Source: Antribacter gilvus
GTDB lineage: Bacteria > Actinomycetota > Actinomycetes > Actinomycetales > Cellulomonadaceae
Reading direction: 5' to 3'
DNA length: 64,000 nucleotides
Assembly: GCF_003946865.1 (NCBI RefSeq)
Contig: NZ_QXTH01000005.1
Coordinates: forward strand, 124,001 to 188,000
Each line of letters starts with the position of its first letter. The first letter of the stretch is position 1. The notes under the pieces were generated by a model, which worked only from the letters and a program-made list of their open reading frames with translations, ran no database searches and was not told the DNA's origin. Made by a program: the position numbers and the translations under genes. Below are positions 40,449 to 47,696 of this stretch, one piece after another.

Positions 40449-41357
40449 GTGGACCGCCGCTCGTGGGAAGACCTGCCCGGCCCGCTCCGTGACGCTGTCG
40501 AGGTCCGGACCGGCACCGTGATCCGGACCGAGACGCCGATCGCGGGCCGGAACAGTGCCTTTGCCGCGTTCCTGCACACGGCCGATCGGGTCGTGTTCTG
40601 CAAAGGCGTACCCGAAGGTGAGCGGCTGTCCGCGGCTCACCGGCACGAAGTCCGGGTGAACCGGGCGCTGCCCGATGAGGTCGACGCACCGTGGCTGCTG
40701 TGGGACATCGAGGAGGAGGGCTGGCTGCTCGCTGGGTACGAGTGCGTACCCGGCGAGCACGCCGACCTCTCCCCCGGATCGCCGCACGTCGAACCGGTCA
40801 TCGATGCCGTCTCTCGCCTGGGTGCGGCGCTGACGCCGAGCCCGCTGCCCGACGTTGCCTCACTCGGGACGAAGTACGACCGGCTCGCCGGGTGGCAGTG
40901 GATCGCAGATCGCCACGGGGCCGAGCTGACGTCATGGGAGAAGGACCATCTCGAGCAGCTGGTCGACGCCGACCTGCGCGTCGGTGCCGCGCTCGCCGGT
41001 GACACGCTCGTGCACGGCGACATCCACGGCCTCAACATCCTGGTGGACGCCGAAGCCGGACGGGCACGGATCATCGACTGGGCCTGGTCCCGCATCGCAG
41101 CCCCGTGGGTCGACGTCGCCCTCCTGGTCGTACGGCTCGTCGCGGACGGTCACACACCCGCCGAGGCCGAACGGCTCACGGCGCGGGCCTGGGGCATGCA
41201 GCGAGCCGAGCCGGACGACCTGACCGTGTTTGCGGCCGCGGTCTACGGGCAGTGGCGGAGGTTCGGGATCGAGTTCCCCAGCCCGCATCGTCGAGGGGCG
41301 ACCGACGGCGCAGCGGCGTGGGCGCGACACCGCATCGAAATGGCGAAGCCCCGATGA
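40449..41357 (+). CDS. Aminoglycoside phosphotransferase-family kinase
   Basis: A 302-residue protein-kinase-like fold enzyme. The catalytic loop is LVHGDIHGLNILVD (near residue 195) and the metal site ARIIDWAWSRIAAPWVDVALL (DFG-like IDW). The N-terminal lobe carries FCKGVPEGE with the ATP-binding lysine. APH-family members phosphorylate antibiotics, choline-like compounds or other small molecules. AAGGAG precedes the GTG start. It overlaps the next gene by 4 bp. Substrate unknown. Confidence 0.88.
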   Translation: MDRRSWEDLPGPLRDAVEVRTGTVIRTETPIAGRNSAFAAFLHTADRVVFCKGVPEGERLSAAHRHEVRVNRALPDEVDAPWLLWDIEEEGWLLAGYECVPGEHADLSPGSPHVEPVIDAVSRLGAALTPSPLPDVASLGTKYDRLAGWQWIADRHGAELTSWEKDHLEQLVDADLRVGAALAGDTLVHGDIHGLNILVDAEAGRARIIDWAWSRIAAPWVDVALLVVRLVADGHTPAEAERLTARAWGMQRAEPDDLTVFAAAVYGQWRRFGIEFPSPHRRGATDGAAAWARHRIEMAKPR

Positions 41358-41683
41358 GCTCCACCGGCGAACCGAGCAACGTGCTCCTCGCCGAGCTCGC
41401 CGAGCTCGCCGACTCCACCCGCCTCATCGCCTACCTCTGCGACGTGCCAGTCCTGGACGTGCGCGCCCGAGGCGACCAGGTCGACGTCGGCCAGCACAGG
41501 GTGGAGGCCCTGACCGTCGAGGTCGCCACCGCAGACCTGGCCGCTGCGGCCCGCATGGCCGAGATGCTGCGCCTTTCCCCCACCCCAGCCGACGGCGACG
41601 GCAGTGCCTGGGCCGGCTGGATCCCCGACGCCTGCGACGAGCCGTTCTCCGTCCGCGTCACCGCAGTCGAGGCTGGTGCGTGA
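41354..41683 (+). CDS. Small conserved protein, paralogue A
   Basis: A 109-residue acidic protein. Conserved blocks are STRLIAYLCDVPVLDVRARG, DVGQHRVEALTV, LAAAARMAEML and AWAGWIPDACDEPFSVRVT. It has no membrane segment or known domain. It starts by ATGA overlap with the phosphotransferase, so the two are coupled. The gene at 41810 is a clear paralogue with about three quarters of residues identical over the last 90. Confidence 0.7.
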   Translation: MSSTGEPSNVLLAELAELADSTRLIAYLCDVPVLDVRARGDQVDVGQHRVEALTVEVATADLAAAARMAEMLRLSPTPADGDGSAWAGWIPDACDEPFSVRVTAVEAGA

Positions 41684-41710
41684 TGGGAGGTACGCATCAA
41701 GGTCAACCCC

Positions 41711-41772
41711 TGTGCCCTCCCCCACATTAAGGGCCCGTCAGATCGTGAAGGCCCTGAGCAAGGCCTGACCGG
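41711..41772 (+). repeat. Leader repeat, copy 2 (upstream of paralogue B)
   Basis: Related to 39840-39897; starts TGTGCCCTCC and ends GCCTGACCGG. It includes GTGAAGGCCCTGAGCAAGGC, parallel to GTGAAGGTCCTGATCAAGAC in copy 1. Confidence 0.6.
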
Positions 41773-41809
41773 TCCCTCGACGGTGGCCGACGCGCACGGA
41801 GGAGGCACC

Positions 41810-42139
41810 ATGAGCACGACCACATACCGGGACAGCGACCAACTACAGCTCCACACCGAGCTCGTCGACTGCACCCGCCTCGTCGCCTACCTCTGCGGCG
41901 TGCCCCTCCTGGACGTGCGCGCCCAAGAGGACCAGGTCGACGTCGGGCACCAGCGGGTGGAGGTCTTGACCGTCGCGGCCGTCACCGCGGACCTCGCCGC
42001 TGCCGGCCGCATGGCCCGGCTGCTGCACCTCTCCCCCACCCCGCCGGACGGCGACAGCCGTGCCTGGGCCGGCTGGATCCCCGACGTGCGCGACGAGCCG
42101 TTCTCCGTCCGCATCACCGTGGTCGAGGCTGGTGCGTGA
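41810..42139 (+). CDS. Small conserved protein, paralogue B
   Basis: A 109-residue paralogue of the gene at 41354: CTRLVAYLCGVPLLDVRAQE, DVGHQRVEVLTV and AWAGWIPDVRDEPFSVRIT align without gaps. The ATG at 41810 follows GGAGGCACC. It overlaps the next gene at TGATG. The tandem copies look like a local duplication that included the leader. Confidence 0.7.
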   Translation: MSTTTYRDSDQLQLHTELVDCTRLVAYLCGVPLLDVRAQEDQVDVGHQRVEVLTVAAVTADLAAAGRMARLLHLSPTPPDGDSRAWAGWIPDVRDEPFSVRITVVEAGA

Positions 42140-42525
42140 TGCAACGGCCAGTCGGGCACGTGCCCGCGTGCGGGGTGCGCGTTGCGCCGACCCTCGGCGT
42201 CTGCGTCGTGATTGACCCAGGCCGGGACGAACGCGTCCGACGACGGAGGGTCGCACGCGACACCTGGTGCGTCGGCCTCGCGTTCCTGCTGCTCCTGGTC
42301 GCCGTGGTCGGGGCGCCCGGGTTCGTCGTCAGTGGTCACGCCTGGGTGCCGGTGGCGCTCGCGGCGGGGGCCGTCGTCGTCCACCGGCTGCGGCCACCGC
42401 GCCGGACCATTCCGGGCTGGATCGTCGACGACCTGACTTGGCTGGGCCGCGTCGACGCCGCCGAGCGCGGGCTGGCGCACCGGCAGGTGTGGGCGGCTGT
42501 CACGGAGGAGCGGGCCGTGCGCTGA
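42139..42525 (+). CDS. Two-helix membrane protein
   Basis: A 128-residue protein. Two hydrophobic segments, about residues 46-64 (VGLAFLLLLVAVVGAPG) and 67-84 (HAWVPVALAAGAVVVH), separate basic ends. The ATG overlaps the previous stop (TGATG). No family recognised. Confidence 0.6.
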   Translation: MQRPVGHVPACGVRVAPTLGVCVVIDPGRDERVRRRRVARDTWCVGLAFLLLLVAVVGAPGFVVSGHAWVPVALAAGAVVVHRLRPPRRTIPGWIVDDLTWLGRVDAAERGLAHRQVWAAVTEERAVR

Positions 42526-42624
42526 CGGCGGGCCTGACCCTGGCACCTGGCGCGGCGCAGCGCGCGCGACGGAACCCGGCGGGTGCCTACCGTGGGAAGA
42601 CCCACCACGGGACGGAGGTCCGCC

Positions 42625-42876
42625 ATGACGAACGACCCCGGCGGCAACGCCGCGCACAACCCTGACCCGGAGCCTGACGGCCGGACCCAGCCGCTCAGCG
42701 GCGACGTCCAGCCGGGCGAGACGCCGCCGGCGTCGGACCAGGTGAGTGCGCCGCAAGGGCACGAGGAGTACGGGCCGCGGCCGTGGACGCCCTGGGTATG
42801 GATCATCGGGATCGCGCTCGTGGTGGGGCTCGTGGCGGCGATGTTCGTCGGGATGGGGGTCGGGATCCTGAACTGA
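42625..42876 (+). CDS. DUF6480-like small membrane protein
   Basis: An 83-residue protein. A polar Pro/Gly/Glu-rich N-terminal half (DPEPDGRTQPLSGDVQPGET) is followed by one transmembrane helix at the C-terminus (WIIGIALVVGLVAAMFVGMG). This is the layout of DUF6480. The RBS GGAGG precedes the ATG. Function unknown. Confidence 0.65.
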   Translation: MTNDPGGNAAHNPDPEPDGRTQPLSGDVQPGETPPASDQVSAPQGHEEYGPRPWTPWVWIIGIALVVGLVAAMFVGMGVGILN

Positions 42877-42911
42877 GGCGCCGGCCGGCTGGGCGGCAGG
42901 TCCCCCGGAGA

Positions 42912-42917
42912 TAGTGT
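42912..42917 (+). promoter_or_regulatory. Possible -10 box of the GTPase gene
   Basis: TAGTGT, 6 nt before an in-frame TTG at 42924; it would give a leaderless mRNA starting on TTG, which is rare, or a 66-nt leader to ATG 42990. Confidence 0.4.
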
Positions 42918-42989
42918 GACCGATTGTTCACCCGGCACCTGGTTGGCGGCGGCGTCCTGGGCAAGCAGGATTGCTCCGTGCTCACAGCC

Positions 42990-44147
42990 ATGGCCGACGA
43001 CGGCAGTTCCAGCATCGACGCAACGCCCTTGCTCGAGGCCGCATCGGCCGAACGTGTCCGTATCGGCCGATTCAATCTCGCGATCCTCGGCGGTACGGGC
43101 GTAGGCAAGTCGTCCTTGGTGAACGCCATCTTCGGAAAGAAGCTGGCCCGAACTGGTGTCGGCATGCCGGTGACCAAGGGCATCGACTACTACACGAACA
43201 GCGACAAGACTCTGGGGATTTGGGACTTCGAGGGATTCGAAGTCGGAATGGGCCGGTCGCCGGCGGAGATCGTCCGCGAGAATCTTCAAATCATCTCGGC
43301 CGGTCCGCAGGCTCAGCAGATTGCCGCTGTCTGGTACTGCATCGCTTCCACGTCCGCACGACTCCAGCCGGCTGAGATCGAAGTCATCCGCCAGTTTCGT
43401 GCGCAAGGGCTACCCGTGGTGCTCGTCCTGACGAAGGTCACCCGCGTGAAGAATCCCGTGACAGGCAAGTGGACGGTGTCTGACGAGACCCAACAGCTTC
43501 GTGACTGGCTGACCGTGCAGTGGGAGTGGCCGGACGACTCCACCGTGGACCTGCCGATCAATGCGCTCGCCCTGACGGCGGCCATCGACCAGGGCAAGTT
43601 CGGCGGCCCTGCCCACGGGCTCGACGAACTCCTGACGAAGACTTTCGACCTCACGCCCGAGGACTCCCGCGACGCACTGAGAGTCGCTCAACAGCTCTCC
43701 CTGCCACTTAAGCGCGAGATGTGCCGCCGGGTCATCGCGGCTGCTGCTGCCGCCTCTACCGCGGCAGCCATTCAGCCGATCCCCGTCGCCGACGCGCTCC
43801 TGATCGCCCCGATCCAGTTCCGGATGATGGGCAAGATCGCCGCGTACTACGGGCTGGACCTCAAGGTCGTCTTCAGTGTGCAGGCGCTGACGCAGATGGC
43901 GGTCCAGTTCGCAGGAAAGGCCCTGGCACGAAACGTGCTGAGGCTCATTCCGGGTGGTGGAAACCTCATCAACGGCACAATCGCCATGGCCCTCACGACC
44001 GCGACCGGCGAGGCATGGCTCCGCCTCTGTGAAGCAGTGTTCCTGGGCAAGATCGACCTCAAGGACGTCGAGAGAAAGTGGCAGGACTACGCTCCGACGG
44101 TCCTCCAAGTCATCAACGCCATGCGAACGCGGGGCGTGAACAAGTGA
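42990..44147 (+). CDS. Era-like/dynamin-like GTPase with DUF697-type C-terminus
   Basis: A 385-residue protein from ATG 42990; an in-frame TTG at 42924 adds 22 residues. G1 is LGGTGVGKSS (34-42), the G2 threonine lies in GVGMPVTKGID, G3 is WDFEGFE and G4 is VLTKV, so it is a P-loop GTPase. Residues about 250-370 hold hydrophobic alpha-helical segments (ADALLIAPIQFRMMGKIAAY and others) as in DUF697 domains, suggesting membrane association. It overlaps the following gene by 4 bp; the pair looks like one functional unit. Codon use is softer than in neighbours. Confidence 0.82.
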   Translation: MADDGSSSIDATPLLEAASAERVRIGRFNLAILGGTGVGKSSLVNAIFGKKLARTGVGMPVTKGIDYYTNSDKTLGIWDFEGFEVGMGRSPAEIVRENLQIISAGPQAQQIAAVWYCIASTSARLQPAEIEVIRQFRAQGLPVVLVLTKVTRVKNPVTGKWTVSDETQQLRDWLTVQWEWPDDSTVDLPINALALTAAIDQGKFGGPAHGLDELLTKTFDLTPEDSRDALRVAQQLSLPLKREMCRRVIAAAAAASTAAAIQPIPVADALLIAPIQFRMMGKIAAYYGLDLKVVFSVQALTQMAVQFAGKALARNVLRLIPGGGNLINGTIAMALTTATGEAWLRLCEAVFLGKIDLKDVERKWQDYAPTVLQVINAMRTRGVNK

Positions 44148-44809
44148 ACGACGCCGCAGCCGTCGCACGCCATGCCCTCGCCACGCTCGGAGCTCCGACC
44201 GGCTGGAAGGAACCGGCCGGCTACCCAGGTTCGCTCGCCCTGTGCGCGATCGACTCGGTCTTCTCTCTCCGGGCCAACTACGCGGGCACCGTCAAGGTGC
44301 TCGACCGGTACCGGGCGCACCGGCGCGCTGAGGGCGGAGACCCGGCGTCCGACGGTGGCCGAGAGCTCCTGGGCTCGATCGCGGCCGCGGGTGGACCCGC
44401 CCAGGCGGCCGAGTCGCTGTTCGGGAACCGGTCGAAGGCTCCCGGCACCAAGACCCGGCTCAAGTCGGAGGCGCTCGCTGAGGCGGTCGCTCGCTTGGCG
44501 GACCTCGGGGTCACGACGACGGACGGCCTTCGCCTGGGGGACCTCGATGCGGGGTCGCGCGCCTGGCGGGTGCGTGGCCTGGGTTTCGTCTCGTGGACCT
44601 ACCTGCTCATGAACGCCGGGGTCGACGGGGTCAAGGCGGACACGATGGTGCGCCGCTTCGTCGCGCAGGCGCTGGGTGAATCGGGGCCGGTGTCCGTCGA
44701 GCGTGCGCAGGCGGCGGTCACCGGGGCTGCCGCCGAGCTGCAGGCGACGCAGAAGGCGTTGGACCACGCCATCTGGCTCTTCCAGAGGCCTGGCAGGAAG
44801 GCCACGTAG
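44144..44809 (+). CDS. HhH-GPD glycosylase-like protein coupled to the GTPase
   Basis: A 221-residue protein starting at GTG 44144 inside the GTPase stop. Its C-terminal half (VRGLGFVSWTYLLMNAGVDG, then VKADTMVRRFVAQALGE) follows the helix-hairpin-helix plus Gly/Pro-Asp pattern of DNA base-excision glycosylases, with the Asp in KADTMV at the catalytic position. The Lys typical of bifunctional enzymes is not seen. The N-terminal half is helical (LRANYAGTVKVLDRYRAHR). The association with a GTPase is unusual; function inferred only. Confidence 0.6.
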   Translation: MNDAAAVARHALATLGAPTGWKEPAGYPGSLALCAIDSVFSLRANYAGTVKVLDRYRAHRRAEGGDPASDGGRELLGSIAAAGGPAQAAESLFGNRSKAPGTKTRLKSEALAEAVARLADLGVTTTDGLRLGDLDAGSRAWRVRGLGFVSWTYLLMNAGVDGVKADTMVRRFVAQALGESGPVSVERAQAAVTGAAAELQATQKALDHAIWLFQRPGRKAT

Positions 44810-44872
44810 CACGGCCGGCTCAAGGAGCCCGAGCTGTCCGACCACTCAGAACCCAGAGCAAGGAGCCGAACG

Positions 44873-45139
44873 GTGCCAGGTCAGGAAGTTGACCCTTCGG
44901 GGATCGAGCTGTTGATCCCCTCGTGGTACGACGCGCTGTGGACAGCGGTGGTCATCGGCGTCGTGCTGGCGGTCGTGCTGCTTTACCGCTGGGCGAGGCG
45001 CCGCGACGGCGCCCGGACCGCGCCGACCGCGCCGACCGTGGCTGACCGGCTCGTGGCGCTCGACCGGCTCCACACCGCAGGCACGATCACGGACACCGAG
45101 TACGAGGCCGGACGGGCAAGGATCCTCGGCGACCTGTGA
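44873..45139 (+). CDS. SHOCT-domain membrane protein
   Basis: An 88-residue protein. One transmembrane helix (about residues 19-40, ALWTAVVIGVVLAVVLLY), a basic linker and a C-terminal SHOCT motif (LDRLHTAGTITDTEYEAGRAR). GTG start. Function unknown; such proteins are often oligomerisation adaptors. Confidence 0.75.
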   Translation: MPGQEVDPSGIELLIPSWYDALWTAVVIGVVLAVVLLYRWARRRDGARTAPTAPTVADRLVALDRLHTAGTITDTEYEAGRARILGDL

Positions 45140-45178
45140 CCGGCCATGAACGGCCTCCCCTGCCCTGGAGGCCACAGA

Positions 45179-45237
45179 AAGGACGCCTCCCGTCCTCCGA
45201 TGATGAAGTCACATCATCCGAGACGGAAGGCGTCCTT
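45179..45237. terminator. Long imperfect hairpin between convergent genes
   Basis: AAGGACGCCT (45179-45188) pairs with AGGCGTCCTT at the far end, and GATGATG/CATCATC close the inner stem, in all about 26 bp with a few mismatches. It lies between the SHOCT gene (+) and the SGNH hydrolase gene (-). Confidence 0.75.
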
Positions 45238-45268
45238 CCTGCTCAGGCCCTGCTCCTCACGGACGGGA

Positions 45269-46297
45269 TCAGTAGGTCGCGCCTGATCGCTCCTGCTCAG
45301 CCCACCATGCGTCGAAGTCGACGCCCTTCTCCTTGGCCAGCTTCTCCAGACCGGCCTTGGTCGGCGCCTGGAAGAGCTTCGGCTTGATCTTGCGGTCGGC
45401 GTCGGCGTACTTCTGCTGGAGCTTCGCCTGCTCCGCAGCGCTGCCCTCCGCCTCGGCGAGCACCGCGCTGGTCGCGGTAACGCTCGCGCCGGTCAGCACG
45501 CCGCTGACCAACGGCGTGTAGCCGCTGGAGTGGCCGAGACGGTTGGGGTGGTAGGACTCCCTAGTGGGGTTCGAGTGGCCGTTGATCCACTCGACCGAGT
45601 CGCACACGGCGTGGCCGGTGAACCGGCTGACCGGGTTGACGAAGGTGAACCCCTTGGCCGAGGCGGCCGTCGAGAGGACCGAGTTGATGTGCACGACGGC
45701 GTTGTTGAGCGCGGTCTCGTCCGCCGGGCTGAAGAAGGTCAGCCAGTCGCAGTCCTCGCCCATGAAGATCTTCGGGTAGCCGACGACGACCACCTTGGCG
45801 CCGGGCGCCCGGGTCTTGATGGAGGCGTAGAGCGTGTTGAGCCGGCCCGGGAGGGTGCTGGAGATGAACGTGCGCGCCGTGGCGACGGCACCGGCGCAGT
45901 CGCTGGCCCACGCCGGGAGGGCGCACTCGGTGAGCACGTCGGCGAATCCGGCGTCGTTGCCGCCGACCGAGATGGTGACGTACTTCGTGCTCGAGCTGAG
46001 CGCGCTGAGCTGGCCGCTGGTCACGTCGGCCACGACCGCCCCTGAGCAGGCCCGGAAGTTGAGGCTGTAGCCCTTGGCCGCCGCGGTCAGGCTTGCGAAG
46101 GCGTAGGTCGAGCGCAGGCACTCGGTCCCGTCGTTGATGTAGGTCCCCGTGCCCGTGCCCGACGAGTAGGAGTCGCCGAGGGCGACGTAGGACTCGCCGA
46201 CGGCGGACGAGGACATGGCTGGCGTCGCCACGAGCGCGACGGTGGCAAGGCCCGTCGCCGCCAGGGTGGCGACGACGCGCAACAGACGTTGCTTCAT
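45269..46297 (-). CDS. Secreted SGNH/GDSL-family lipase/esterase
   Basis: A 342-residue secreted hydrolase. The signal peptide is MKQRLLRVVATLAATGLATV... to about residue 32. Block I YVALGDSYSSGTGT carries the nucleophile Ser. GGND (ISVGGNDAGF) is block III and SYHPNRLGHSSGY block V with the His. Cysteine pairs (CLRST...CSG; CALPAWASDC; CDW...CDS) suggest three disulfides, as in Streptomyces scabies esterase relatives. The C-terminal 60 residues after the lipase core are charged and helical. Confidence 0.9.
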   Translation of the reverse strand: MKQRLLRVVATLAATGLATVALVATPAMSSSAVGESYVALGDSYSSGTGTGTYINDGTECLRSTYAFASLTAAAKGYSLNFRACSGAVVADVTSGQLSALSSSTKYVTISVGGNDAGFADVLTECALPAWASDCAGAVATARTFISSTLPGRLNTLYASIKTRAPGAKVVVVGYPKIFMGEDCDWLTFFSPADETALNNAVVHINSVLSTAASAKGFTFVNPVSRFTGHAVCDSVEWINGHSNPTRESYHPNRLGHSSGYTPLVSGVLTGASVTATSAVLAEAEGSAAEQAKLQQKYADADRKIKPKLFQAPTKAGLEKLAKEKGVDFDAWWAEQERSGATY

Positions 46298-46476
46298 TGG
46301 AACGCTCCCGAAGGTCCGTCAAGTCACATATGACTCGATCGCCCCCTTTATACGGGGTGTCCCATGAAAACCCAATGCCCGGCAGGTGAACATCTCAACG
46401 CGGAGTCACGAAATCCGTGCGCCGGCATGGGCTCACCCGGACCGAGCCGTGACGAGGCCGCTGCTAACTTCGCGCC
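46298..46476. other. Divergent promoter region, SGNH hydrolase / GNAT enzyme
   Basis: AGTCA-CATA-TGACT (46322-46335) is a perfect short inverted repeat upstream of the hydrolase. TATAAA on the minus strand (about 46347-46352) is a plausible -10. TAACTT at 46465-46470 lies 6 nt before the GNAT ATG. Confidence 0.5.
46465..46470 (+). promoter_or_regulatory. Leaderless -10 box of the RimJ-like gene
   Basis: TAACTT, 6 nt before the ATG at 46477. Confidence 0.55.
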
Positions 46477-47010
46477 ATGGAAGACCCCACCGCGAGCGAG
46501 ACCCTCCTCGAGACCGATCGCCTCCTGCTCCGGCCCATGCACGCGTCCGACGCCGTCGTCCAGCGCGAGCTGTGGACCGAGCGCGATCCTCGGGTCCCTC
46601 CGCGTCGCCGGATCGACGCCGACGGTCACCCCACCGTCGAGGACATCGAGGCCGCGATCCGCCGTCGGCCCCCGTCCCCTCCGCCCGGGCTGCTCACAGC
46701 CGAGCGGAAGGACACGGGCGACGTCATCGGCTACTGCGGGCTGATCCACAGCTCCGAGGTGCCAGAGGGTGAGCCGGAGCTGGCCTTTGAGCTGCTGCGC
46801 ACAGCGTGGGGTCACGGGTACGCGACCGAGGCCTCCTGGGCGGTCCTCGGCTGGGCGCGGGCGGCGGGTCACCGGCGCGTGTGGGCCACGGTCCGCGACT
46901 GGAACGCCGCCTCCCGTCGGGTCCTCACGAAGCTCGGCTTCGTCGAGTCCGGCCGCGTGGAACGCGACGCGGTCCACGGGGACTCGTTGTTCATGACGAA
47001 AGAGCTGTGA
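46477..47010 (+). CDS. GNAT N-acetyltransferase, RimJ/RimL-like
   Basis: A 177-residue acetyltransferase. It begins with LLETDRLLLRPMHASDAVVQ (typical RimJ-like entry), has VIGYCGLIHSSEVPEGEPEL, the acetyl-CoA loop TAWGHGYATEASWAVLGWAR (near residue 115) and the C-terminal NAASRRVLTKLGFVESGRVE. Members acetylate ribosomal or other protein N-termini, or small molecules. The start is fixed by the -10 spacing. Confidence 0.88.
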   Translation: MEDPTASETLLETDRLLLRPMHASDAVVQRELWTERDPRVPPRRRIDADGHPTVEDIEAAIRRRPPSPPPGLLTAERKDTGDVIGYCGLIHSSEVPEGEPELAFELLRTAWGHGYATEASWAVLGWARAAGHRRVWATVRDWNAASRRVLTKLGFVESGRVERDAVHGDSLFMTKEL

Positions 47011-47040
47011 CCTGGCGCGTACCGGGAGGGCCGCCACACC

Positions 47041-47099
47041 GTCGACCAGGTAACTGTTCCCCGTCTCGCGCTGGGACGGGGAACAGCTACCTGGTCGAC
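47041..47099. terminator. 25-bp long hairpin, family with 18266-18318
   Basis: Arms 47041-47065 and 47075-47099 pair over 25 bp with one mismatch. It ends the GNAT gene. The arm (GACCAGGTAACTGTTCCCC) is nearly the same as in the hairpin at 18266. Confidence 0.75.
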
Positions 47100-47117
47100 G
47101 ACGAGCGAGGGCCGCGC

Positions 47118-47281
47118 TCAGGTGAGCATCGTGATCACCAGCGTCGGCACGATCACCGTCGCCATGATCAGCGTCGGGCTCCACGTGCACGACGTCGACC
47201 CGGCCCGCCAGCGCGAGGTCCATGAGGAGCGCGCACGCCAACCGGGTGTCGAGGTCGGGCGGTCCCGCGCCCCAGCCAAAC
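47118..47281 (-). pseudogene. Possible gene remnant at the accessory-region border
   Basis: On the minus strand from about 47281 the codons read GAGPPDLDTRLACALLMDLA then LAGRVDVVHVEP, coding-like, with a shifted frame ending WSPTLIMATVIVPTLVITML. No single start-to-stop frame covers both parts, which suggests a truncated or frameshifted gene. The family is not recognised. Confidence 0.35.
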
Positions 47282-47605
47282 TCAGTCGTTGAACTGCTTC
47301 CACTTCTGCCACGTCGCCTCGTTGCGTGCGCGGCGCGCCGTGCGGCGCTCTCCCCTGGCGGCCCGCTGTGCGGCCACCCGCTCGTAGTGGACCGTCACGT
47401 CGTCGAACAACGTGGGCAGCGGGGCGGGGGTCTCTGCCGCCCGCGCGGCGGCCTCACCGATCCGCTCGCTCGCCTGCCCCACGACCTCCGACGCCCGGGC
47501 CAGCTCGCCCATCAGTCCCTTCGCCTTGTGCCACAGGTCGCGGGCGAGAAAGAACGCCCCTACGAGCGTGCCCACCCCCAGCAGCGTCCACACCCAGAAC
47601 CACAT
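47282..47605 (-). CDS. Single-pass membrane protein downstream of pafC
   Basis: A 107-residue protein from ATG 47605. The N-terminal helix FWVWTLLGVGTLVGAFFLARD is followed by a long charged helix (ELARASEVVGQASERIGEAA and a basic C-terminal end). It lies 91 bp downstream of pafC, a place often taken by such a protein between pafC and tatA in relatives. Function unknown. Confidence 0.7.
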   Translation of the reverse strand: MWFWVWTLLGVGTLVGAFFLARDLWHKAKGLMGELARASEVVGQASERIGEAAARAAETPAPLPTLFDDVTVHYERVAAQRAARGERRTARRARNEATWQKWKQFND

Positions 47606-47696
47606 GGGGCAAAGCCTAGGGCGGATCTCATCCGTACGCTCCTGCTTGCCCACAGATCGTGACCAAACTCAGACCGCCCCCGAACGGGGGAAGCGC

